The position numbers and the translations under genes were made by a program. A model generated the notes under the pieces. The model saw nothing but the letters and a program-made list of their open reading frames with translations. It was not told where the DNA came from and searched no databases. From Proteles cristata cristata (lineage: Eukaryota > Chordata > Mammalia > Carnivora > Hyaenidae), in the NCBI GenBank assembly GCA_017311185.1, contig JAESUZ010004818.1, positions 806,001 through 870,000 on the forward strand: a DNA stretch of 64,000 nt, in the 5' to 3' direction. Below, piece by piece: positions 61,501 through 64,000 of the stretch. Each line of letters starts with the position of its first letter. Position 1 is the first letter of the stretch.

Positions 61501-61820
61501 GAGTCCTGAGATAGCTGACCAATAAGGCCCTTTTCAACACTGTAATAACTGATGTGTACAGCACAAAATTTCAGGTATTCATTTACAATAAGAGTGCAGA
61601 TGGTACACCATTCATACTTGTACTGAAAGGAAAAGACATATTAAAAGGTCTAGAATAGAAAATACACACTTAATAACACATGCATAGCCCCTCTTACTTT
61701 ACAAGATCCAGCCTGTTGTTAATAGCAGCCCAGTGAAGAAGCGACACATTTTCTTTGTCTGGTTGCCTGACATCATATCCTGCTTCTACCAACTCTTTAC
61801 AACGTTCAGAAATCCCATAC
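27574..61820 (-). CDS. ZDHHC13: Palmitoyltransferase ZDHHC13 (HIP14-like), 15 C-terminal coding exons, 5' end outside window
   Basis: Spliced on the minus strand: 61698-61820, 60178-60255, 58072-58216, 56602-56666, 55114-55276, 54732-54857, 51010-51143, 47631-47731, 42278-42402, 41402-41464, 40595-40688, 38951-39034, 34054-34211, 30262-30359, 27574-27712. All phases join without a break and give 564 residues plus stop, equal to human residues 59-622. Order: ankyrin repeats (about 60-290), four membrane helices (about 292-395), cytosolic cysteine-rich DHHC domain (about 425-475) with DQHC at 453-456, two more helices, a TSHE motif (TTxE position, about 551-554) and the C-terminal tail. Family knowledge: an S-acyltransferase of ER/Golgi membranes that recruits substrates through its ankyrin domain; mouse loss-of-function causes hair, skin and bone defects. 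Fourteen introns lie inside the window. One of them (42403-47630) has AT-AC ends and U12 signals; the others are GT-AG. No inactivating change is seen. Confidence 0.97.
28143..28640 (-). pseudogene. RPL21 processed pseudogene
   Basis: On the minus strand an intronless copy of the 60S ribosomal protein L21 coding region runs from a degraded ATG (28629-28627) to codons equivalent to the PYEFMA end near 28200, then a short 3' UTR and a 16-nt A tail (T run at 28143-28158). Recognisable blocks are [32 protein letters not shown] and a PPREAH-like region, spread over two frames with in-frame stops. It is dead and lies in the last ZDHHC13 intron, same strand. Direct repeats at the ends are too weak to call. 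Confidence 0.85.
28960..29170 (+). mobile_element. L2-like fragment
   Basis: cggcagaaaattccacctct then gaggcttccatgcttcag resembles the L2 consensus region before its 3' end. Confidence 0.45.
29667..29847 (+). mobile_element. CAN-SINE (felid type, slightly short)
   Basis: Perfect 15-bp duplication aaagaattactggtg at 29652-29666 and 29848-29862. Confidence 0.94.
30262..30359 (-). CDS. ZDHHC13: ZDHHC13 exon, residues 545-576 (TTxE-like motif)
   Basis: Acceptor TTTTGCAG, donor GTAAGT. It encodes [20 protein letters not shown] then [16 protein letters not shown] corresponds to the conserved TTxE motif. Residues after TSHE differ most from human (ERISLQ there, EKSSLL here). Confidence 0.95.
30565..30678 (-). 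mobile_element. CAN-SINE, 5'-half fragment
   Basis: Short reverse copy lacking the CT-rich part. Duplication tgagcattt at 30556-30564 and 30679-30687 shows the short form was inserted as such. Confidence 0.8.
31001..31222 (+). mobile_element. CAN-SINE (older), first of a tandem pair
   Basis: Head gcacctaggtggctcagccgg. Flanked by ctcccaaat at 30992-31000 and 31224-31232, a sequence shared with the next copy. Confidence 0.85.
31235..31410 (+). mobile_element. CAN-SINE (older), second of a tandem pair
   Basis: Head atgcctgggtggctcagtca. Flanked by cctcccaaatca at 31223-31234 and 31411-31422, so both copies share one target sequence. Confidence 0.87.
31725..31850 (-). mobile_element. MIR fragment
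   Basis: ggtccaaggtcacacagctt followed by gaaagtggcagaactgagac, the reverse MIR core. Confidence 0.7.
31958..32174 (+). mobile_element. CAN-SINE (felid type)
   Basis: Head cttgggtgggtcagtcgg and A-rich tail. Near-perfect duplication aagaaaacarcatt at 31944-31957 and about 32175-32188. Confidence 0.88.
32361..32582 (+). mobile_element. CAN-SINE (young subfamily)
   Basis: Perfect 14-bp duplication agaatcgatgcctc at 32347-32360 and 32583-32596. Young-type ctttcgcttaggtcatga and tgactgccagctcag. Confidence 0.96.
32816..33034 (+). mobile_element. CAN-SINE (young subfamily)
   Basis: Perfect 16-bp duplication gatagtagttaatatt at 32800-32815 and 33035-33050. Confidence 0.96.
33690..33830 (+). mobile_element. 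MIR
   Basis: ccactcactgggtgaccttg, agcaagtcacctctctctac, then aataaaaaggtcagattaga. Confidence 0.75.
33840..33975 (-). mobile_element. MIR fragment
   Basis: ccccattctacagacaagga and gtaagcgacagaggtggacc in reverse MIR order; it ends about 80 nt from a ZDHHC13 exon. Confidence 0.6.
34054..34211 (-). CDS. ZDHHC13: ZDHHC13 exon, residues 492-544 (lumenal loop and membrane helix 6)
   Basis: Acceptor TCCACAG, donor GTATGT. It encodes [40 protein letters not shown] and [12 protein letters not shown], close to human residues 493-544. Confidence 0.96.
34258..34492 (+). mobile_element. CAN-SINE (young subfamily)
   Basis: Perfect 15-bp duplication taaaaaggcaacaga at 34243-34257 and 34493-34507. It lies 47 nt upstream of the ZDHHC13 exon at 34054-34211 and spans no known splice signal. 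Confidence 0.95.
34618..34864 (+). mobile_element. CAN-SINE (older)
   Basis: Diverged head gcacctggatggctcagtcgg, CT-rich middle and AATAAATAAA tail. No clear duplication. Confidence 0.87.
34923..35163 (-). other. Unassigned open segment with one strong membrane helix, bracketed by splice-like sites
   Basis: On the minus strand a TTTTCAG is followed by 79 open codons and then GAG/GTACTG. An internal ATG (35123) starts [15 protein letters not shown]. The strongest feature is the hydrophobic run [20 protein letters not shown], followed by [13 protein letters not shown] do not recognise the sequence; it is not part of the ZDHHC13 protein I know, and neither phase allows it as a simple cassette exon. 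It could be a chance hydrophobic ORF, a gene fragment or an alternative first exon. Confidence 0.3.
35757..35776. repeat. (TA)n microsatellite
   Basis: About ten TA units in a ZDHHC13 intron. Confidence 0.9.
36847..36856. promoter_or_regulatory. MEF2 consensus CTATTTTTAG
   Basis: Exact match to YTAWWWWTAR in a ZDHHC13 intron, about 19 kb beyond the CSRP3 3' end. A 10-base motif is expected by chance in a window this size. Confidence 0.2.
37451..37672 (+). mobile_element. CAN-SINE (felid type)
   Basis: Head ggggcgcttgggtggctcag and an A-rich tail. Flanking aaacaaaatt and aagcaaaatt look like a decayed duplication. Confidence 0.88.
37706..37931 (+). mobile_element. CAN-SINE (young subfamily)
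   Basis: Duplication aaaacagytggagcagggg with one difference at 37691-37709 and 37932-37950 (the ends overlap the element's own G run). Young-type sequence throughout. Confidence 0.93.
38951..39034 (-). CDS. ZDHHC13: ZDHHC13 exon, residues 464-491 (membrane helix 5)
   Basis: Acceptor CTTTAG, donor GTAAGT. It encodes (G)[19 protein letters not shown] then WIIYESFI. The aromatic [11 protein letters not shown] start is characteristic of the DHHC family. Confidence 0.96.
39660..39800 (+). mobile_element. MIR fragment
   Basis: gttgtgtgactagaaggaag then tcatttaacctctcgggtct, followed by a third part resembling the MIR 3' half. Confidence 0.65.
40225..40420 (+). mobile_element. MIR-like fossil
   Basis: ctcaggcaaataatttgcct, cacctctcaaatggagacat and ataataccaacttcagaggt follow MIR order. 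Confidence 0.6.
40595..40688 (-). CDS. ZDHHC13: ZDHHC13 exon, residues 433-463 (catalytic DQHC core)
   Basis: Acceptor CCTTAG, donor GTGAGA. It encodes [16 protein letters not shown] then [15 protein letters not shown]. The catalytic tetrapeptide is DQHC (453-456), the form known for ZDHHC13, with C456 the acylated cysteine. Confidence 0.97.
40965..41110 (+). mobile_element. MIR fragment
   Basis: gagttacatttctggctctg and cttgattcctcaattgcaaa keep the MIR order in a ZDHHC13 intron. Confidence 0.6.
41402..41464 (-). CDS. ZDHHC13: ZDHHC13 exon, residues 412-432 (start of cysteine-rich domain)
   Basis: Acceptor TTTCAG, donor GTGAGT. Exactly 21 codons: [20 protein letters not shown] and L. C428 and C431 are the first zinc-binding pair of the DHHC cysteine-rich domain. 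Confidence 0.95.
42278..42402 (-). CDS. ZDHHC13: ZDHHC13 exon, residues 370-411 (membrane helix 4 and cytosolic linker)
   Basis: It follows an intron ending in AC (42404-42403) and starts ATCTAGCAGGC. It encodes [33 protein letters not shown] and [15 protein letters not shown] is the conserved DPG motif of DHHC enzymes. The donor is GTGAGG. Confidence 0.93.
42403..42422 (-). other. ZDHHC13: U12-type branch site and AC 3' splice site of the same intron
   Basis: TTCCTTAAT at 42422-42414 is a match to the U12 branch consensus TTCCTTRAY. The branch A (42415) is 12 nt from the exon, inside the normal short U12 window, and the intron ends TTTTCAC. Confidence 0.88.
43262..43440 (-). mobile_element. 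MER5A-like hAT fossil
   Basis: attcaaagtgtgatccatgg, acctgggagtctgtaagaaa, then cattggaacttaagcagcac. Confidence 0.7.
43524..43730 (+). mobile_element. CAN-SINE (older)
   Basis: Head gggggtggctcagtgggttg and AAATAAATAAAG tail. Flanks gtttatcaattt and aatttatcagttt are similar. Confidence 0.85.
44100..44560 (+). mobile_element. L2-like fossil
   Basis: Diverged CT-rich sequence with L2-style segments; it contains the chance ORF at 44392-44817. Confidence 0.45.
45150..45420 (-). mobile_element. MIR with an inserted T run
   Basis: aaatgcccactatgcaatga, gctgttatccctcaggattt, a T run of about 18, then agaaaactgagactcggtga and atgtgcccagtcagacataa. Confidence 0.7.
46621..46630. promoter_or_regulatory. 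MEF2/TATA-type element CTATAAATAG
   Basis: A match to the MEF2 consensus YTAWWWWTAR, which also works as a TATA box. It lies in the U12 intron of ZDHHC13, in locally GC-richer DNA, and is followed about 95 nt later by an AG/GTGAGG donor-like site (46725). Function is unproven. Confidence 0.3.
46733..46757 (+). repeat. (GTTT)n microsatellite
   Basis: Five to six gttt units just after the donor-like site at 46725. Confidence 0.9.
47336..47548 (-). mobile_element. CAN-SINE (young subfamily)
   Basis: Perfect duplication tgtctacatttct at 47323-47335 and 47551-47563. It sits inside the U12-type ZDHHC13 intron, about 70 nt from the 5' splice site. Confidence 0.94.
47621..47630 (-). other. ZDHHC13: U12-type 5' splice site (ATATCCTTCC) of a ZDHHC13 intron
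   Basis: The intron starts ATATCCTTCC directly after codon base 370-1. The U12 AT-AC consensus is ATATCCTTT, so one base differs. There is no usable GT near the exon end. Confidence 0.88.
47631..47731 (-). CDS. ZDHHC13: ZDHHC13 exon, residues 337-369 (membrane helix 3), ending at a U12 AT-AC donor
   Basis: Acceptor CTTTTAG. It encodes [19 protein letters not shown] then [14 protein letters not shown] and the first base of codon 370. No GT follows: the intron begins ATATCCTTCC at 47630-47621. Joining to the exon at 42402 gives HLAGTPF, against DLAGAPF in human. Confidence 0.93.
47893..48108 (+). mobile_element. CAN-SINE (older)
   Basis: Head gggatggctcagctagttag and AAATAAATAAAC tail. No clear duplication. 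Confidence 0.83.
48110..49720. other. ZDHHC13 intron, AT-rich, nothing recognised
   Basis: Between a SINE and an L2-like fossil. No coding similarity or repeat family was recognised in either strand. Confidence 0.5.
49725..50240 (+). mobile_element. L2 fossil
   Basis: cctcaggaagtgacactgga, ggcctgaatggctgtgtc, agaaaagtcactggaaggtg and agaccaccctgactgctaag are in L2 order. Confidence 0.75.
50315..50500 (-). mobile_element. MIR
   Basis: gtgaggcacagagaggtaaa preceded by cctcattttatagatgaaaa, reverse MIR. Confidence 0.8.
51010..51143 (-). CDS. ZDHHC13: ZDHHC13 exon, residues 292-335 (membrane helices 1 and 2)
   Basis: Acceptor TTAATAG, donor GTGTGT. It encodes [19 protein letters not shown], the loop [11 protein letters not shown] and [14 protein letters not shown], two hydrophobic segments joined by a short loop. 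Confidence 0.95.
52263..52490 (+). mobile_element. CAN-SINE (older)
   Basis: Head ggggtgcctgggaggctcag and a long AAATAAATAAAT tail. The flanks repeat tcctaaa. Confidence 0.88.
52617..52825 (-). mobile_element. CAN-SINE (older)
   Basis: Duplication tggatctcaaat at 52596-52607 and 52826-52837. The CT middle appears as a (GA)n run at about 52638-52660. Confidence 0.88.
52860..53935 (+). mobile_element. L2 fossil interrupted by a SINE
   Basis: atgctggacactgttctagg, tctctcatggagctaaaatt, cacagggcctcgtaagttgc, then after the SINE gactcacttggctgcccaac. Confidence 0.75.
53158..53349 (+). mobile_element. CAN-SINE within an L2 fossil
   Basis: Head gggcacctgaatggcttagtc, CT-rich middle and A tail. 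It interrupts L2-like sequence that resumes after 53350. Confidence 0.86.
54732..54857 (-). CDS. ZDHHC13: ZDHHC13 exon, residues 250-291 (last ankyrin unit and pre-membrane linker)
   Basis: The acceptor is TTTTAAG, directly preceded by a (TC)n microsatellite. The donor GTATTT is weak. It encodes [31 protein letters not shown] and [11 protein letters not shown]; the last part is the basic, aromatic linker before the first membrane helix. Confidence 0.95.
54864..54894. repeat. (GA)n microsatellite at a ZDHHC13 3' splice site
   Basis: About 14 GA units; on the transcribed minus strand this is (TC)n, ending seven bases before the exon at 54857, and is the only polypyrimidine tract there. Confidence 0.92.
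55114..55276 (-). CDS. ZDHHC13: ZDHHC13 exon, residues 196-249 (ankyrin repeats)
   Basis: Acceptor GACAG, donor GTATGA. It encodes [40 protein letters not shown] and [14 protein letters not shown], matching the human protein apart from a few substitutions. Confidence 0.96.
56083..56308 (+). mobile_element. CAN-SINE (young subfamily)
   Basis: Perfect 15-bp duplication aaaaatgcaaactga at 56068-56082 and 56309-56323. Confidence 0.96.
56602..56666 (-). CDS. ZDHHC13: ZDHHC13 exon, residues 174-195 (ankyrin repeat)
   Basis: Acceptor GAACAG, donor GTAAGT. It encodes [20 protein letters not shown] then L and two bases of G195. Ankyrin consensus [10 protein letters not shown] is visible. Confidence 0.95.
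56667..58071. other. ZDHHC13 intron, nothing recognised
   Basis: AT-rich intron DNA between two ankyrin exons. Open frames here (for example near 57242-57499) show no domain features. Confidence 0.5.
58072..58216 (-). CDS. ZDHHC13: ZDHHC13 exon, residues 126-173 (ankyrin repeats)
   Basis: Acceptor TTCCAG, donor GTATGT. It encodes [20 protein letters not shown] then [18 protein letters not shown] and [10 protein letters not shown], two ankyrin units. Confidence 0.96.
58316..58587 (+). mobile_element. CAN-SINE with an expanded internal dinucleotide repeat
   Basis: Perfect duplication catgagagattttg at 58302-58315 and 58588-58601. The CT-rich region carries a (CG)n(CA)n run at 58490-58541. Confidence 0.94.
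58490..58541. repeat. (CG)n(CA)n alternating purine-pyrimidine run
   Basis: gtgcgcgcgcgcacac... continues as about 20 CA units, inside the SINE at 58316. Confidence 0.93.
58831..59039 (-). mobile_element. CAN-SINE (older)
   Basis: Reverse copy with A/T tail at 58831 and head ccacccaggcacccc ending near 59037. Flanking repeats have decayed. Confidence 0.85.
59391..59598 (+). mobile_element. CAN-SINE (felid type)
   Basis: Duplication aaatgatggatgaaga / aaatgacagatgaaga at 59375-59390 and 59599-59614, two differences. Confidence 0.88.
59905..60060. mobile_element. Short DNA-transposon-like repeat with inverted ends
   Basis: ttagccacatgtggctattt on one side and catgtggctagtagccacaa with attggatagcac on the other form inverted ends around an AT-rich centre. 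Related to the repeat at 10366. Confidence 0.6.
60178..60255 (-). CDS. ZDHHC13: ZDHHC13 exon, residues 100-124 (ankyrin repeat)
   Basis: Acceptor AATAG, donor GTAAAG. It encodes [20 protein letters not shown] then LHWAI, an ankyrin repeat with the typical TPLHWA helix. Confidence 0.95.
60256..61697. other. ZDHHC13 intron, AT-rich, one old SINE only
   Basis: Apart from a decayed tRNA-derived SINE near 61302-61420 nothing is recognised. Confidence 0.5.
61302..61420 (+). mobile_element. Old tRNA-derived SINE fragment
   Basis: Head gggcacctggctggctcagtc followed by a short body and an A-rich tail. It lacks the felid CT-rich segment, suggesting an older carnivore SINE. Confidence 0.75.
61698..61820 (-). 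CDS. ZDHHC13: ZDHHC13 exon, residues 59-98 (ankyrin repeats)
   Basis: Acceptor TTTCAG at 61821-61826 (minus strand); donor GTAAGAG follows 61698. It encodes [17 protein letters not shown] through [14 protein letters not shown]. The first base completes Q58, whose codon starts in an exon right of the window. Confidence 0.95.
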
Positions 61821-62104
61821 CTGAAATAAGAAAAACAAAGGGAGAATCGATACCATTAAAGTAATTTCAAATACCAAAATGTATTCCTTTTACCATGCCT
61901 TTATCTAATCTTTCAGCCAACACATACAGATACAATAATTAAGGATAAACACTAAGTGGACCTATTGTTAAGCCAAACAATAAAAGTGAACTTTACTAAC
62001 TCATTAGATGGATCCATGTGGAGCTGAACTTGATTTTCTTAACTAAACTTCAACATTCACATTTGTCCTCCCTTCAATAAATTTCATTTTATCATTTCCT
62101 ATAT

Positions 62105-62760
62105 GCCAGGAATGTATGATGCTCATCCCTGGGTATAATCTTATCCCTGAATAAGGGAGAGAGACTAACAGCAAACTTGGAATGAGATAAATTCAATAAT
62201 AAGATGTGGACATGGCATAATTATAGCAAAGAAAGGAATGATTAGCCCTTCCTGAAGGAGATGAAGCATGATATGTGAATTGTTTTATAGGTTGAAGGAA
62301 GGGTATTTTAGGAAGAGAAAATAGCATGTACACAAACCAGAGACGTGAAAGTGCCTGGGTGTTCAGAGAAATATAAGCAATTTAGAACATCAGAAACATA
62401 AAGCATTAAAAAAGGGAATGACATGAGATGAGGCTGGAAGAGGCAGGCAAAGGCCACATGGGCCTTCGGTACCATGTTATGCAGTTTAAGATGTCATAGT
62501 TTAAAGGGAAGCCACTGAAGATTTTAAAGAGAAAAGCATACACACTTTGAGTTTTAAGAAAGATCCCCTATGTGGTGGTATGGAGGCTAGGTGACTTGTA
62601 CATAAAAATACGGAGAGGTAATGAGAACCTAAACTAAGAGAGGCAATAAGAATGGAAAAGGAGGAATGGACTTGAGGGATATTTAGGAGGGTTATTTAAA
62701 TGACTATCAGAATAAGAAGTATCTCCTTTTAATACTATAAAAATTTTTTAAATCATTTGT
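62105..62760 (+). mobile_element. L2 fossil
   Basis: ggccttcggtaccatgttat, agggaagccactgaagattt and similar blocks follow L2 order. Confidence 0.65.
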
Positions 62761-62832
62761 TAGCTTTGTTTCTTTCTGATAGAAACTAAGTCCCCAACAG
62801 ATCAGTTAGCACTTTCTTTGACATTTATTTCT

Positions 62833-63081
62833 TTTTTTTAATGTGGTTTTTTTTTTTTTTTTTAAGTTTATTTGAGAGAGAGAGAGAGCACACACGCTCA
62901 CACGTGCATGCGTGCGCGAGCTGGAGAGGAGCAGACAGGAAGGGAGAGACAGAGAATCCCAAGCAGGCTCCATACTGTCAGCACAGAGCCCAACGTGGGG
63001 CTCGAAGCCACAAACCGTGAGATTATGATTGAGCCAGAATCAAGTCAGATGCTTAACTGACTGAGTCACCCAGGCGCCCCG
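62833..63081 (-). mobile_element. CAN-SINE (older)
   Basis: Reverse copy with head gtcacccaggcgccccg and a (GA)n and (CA)-rich middle at 62875-62925. Flanks acatttatttct and agacttatttct are similar. Confidence 0.88.
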
Positions 63082-63781
63082 AGACTTATTTCTATTTAGA
63101 GGGAGTCAAATGTTTCAATAGGCCCTCAAGGATGAAAATCACAATGTCAAACTAAATAATGTATACCTCACGAAAATGCATGTGCTTATCAGGCTGTCTT
63201 TATGGCACTTTTTAAAAGAGAGAGATACTTTCTGACAAAGCTAAGTGAAAATAGTAATAAGAGAGTGAACTGTTGATAAAGATACTTACATTTATATTCT
63301 CCATGTTTTAAATGTCAGCTTTAACATTTTACTGAAAAAGAAATACTCCCTTTATGTGAGAAATATAGTAAGAAGACACACTAATTAGGATTTTGGTGAT
63401 TTACAGAACATACGTATCCTAGCTCTCTTTTGTCCTTTCCAAATACTACCTAATGATAATCCCACAACCACTTAAGGAGGTCCAATGACCTCAGGGAAAT
63501 TTTAGGAAAGATGTAAACTGTGAGTTTTTACTGGAATTCCCTGTGAACATAGCCTAATTTCTTACATTTATCATAACAGAGCTCTACTGGCAGCAGAGAA
63601 ACATTTAAATGCTTCTGTGCTAATTAAAGCAAATATTTACCTTAAGACTCTCACCTTCATATAAATATAATAATATAAATAATATTAAATAATACTCGCC
63701 TAAAGGAGCAATTCCAAGGGCTTCTTGAGCTCATATAAATTAGTAATTAGAATACTCAAATAATTGTTGATTACTTATTTT

Positions 63782-63985
63782 ATTTTTTAACATTTATTTA
63801 TTTTTGAGAGACAGAGCACAAGCAGGGGGAGGCGCAGAGAGAAAGGGAGACACAGAATCCGAAGCAGGCTCCAAGCTCTGAACTGTAGCACAGAACCCAA
63901 TGCAGGGCTCAAATTCACGAACTTCAAGATCATGACCTGAGCCAAAGTCAGACACTTAACCAACTGAGGCATCCAGGCACCCCAA
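63782..63985 (-). mobile_element. CAN-SINE (felid type)
   Basis: Reverse copy; gttgattacttatttt before it and gttgattatttttta after it form a probable duplication at the window's right end. Confidence 0.87.
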
Positions 63986-64000
63986 GTTGATTATTTTTTA

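Noticed and set aside
61821..64000. Further 5' ZDHHC13 exon (residues before 58)
   Set aside because: Nothing matching the expected segment IEDSSNCDIVKATQ was found on the minus strand; it should lie to the right of the window.

Overview
The window is mammalian, and almost certainly felid, nuclear DNA. It has intron-rich genes with GT-AG splice sites, ancient MIR, L2 and MER5-like fossils, and about 32 copies of the carnivore tRNA-Lys-derived CAN-SINE in its felid (SINEC_F-like) form. These SINEs are recognised by a tRNA-like head with the core cgcctgggtggct, a CT-rich middle and an AATAAA-containing A-rich tail. No bacterial, phage, CRISPR or operon structure is present.

Two genes were reconstructed exon by exon, and they lie tail to tail. 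CSRP3 (muscle LIM protein) is on the + strand. Its whole 194-residue reading frame is present in five coding exons (8352-18013), with a poly(A) signal near 18232. Its non-coding first exon and promoter were not found and probably lie left of the window. ZDHHC13 (ankyrin-repeat DHHC palmitoyltransferase, HIP14L) is on the - strand. Fifteen coding exons (61820 down to 27574) encode the last 564 residues, matching human residues 59-622 without a length change. Its N-terminal exons lie right of the window. The two 3' ends are separated by about 9 kb. This is the arrangement I recall from human 11p15.1.

Layout: 1-8.3 kb is CSRP3 upstream or first-intron DNA; 8.3-18.3 kb is CSRP3; 18.3-27.1 kb is intergenic, built from L2, MER5A-like and SINE copies, with an old local duplication; 27.1-61.8 kb is ZDHHC13 with long introns; 61.8-64 kb is further 5' intron. 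One processed pseudogene (RPL21) lies in the last ZDHHC13 intron.

The most notable signals are these. (1) One ZDHHC13 intron is an AT-AC minor-spliceosome (U12) intron with a matching 5' site, branch site and terminal AC. (2) A (TC)n microsatellite serves as the polypyrimidine tract of one ZDHHC13 exon. (3) An unexplained 79-codon open segment with a strong membrane helix, bracketed by splice-like sites, lies in a ZDHHC13 intron. (4) Many young SINE insertions have near-perfect target-site duplications. I found no new multi-gene system; the window is two ordinary conserved genes in repeat-rich DNA.
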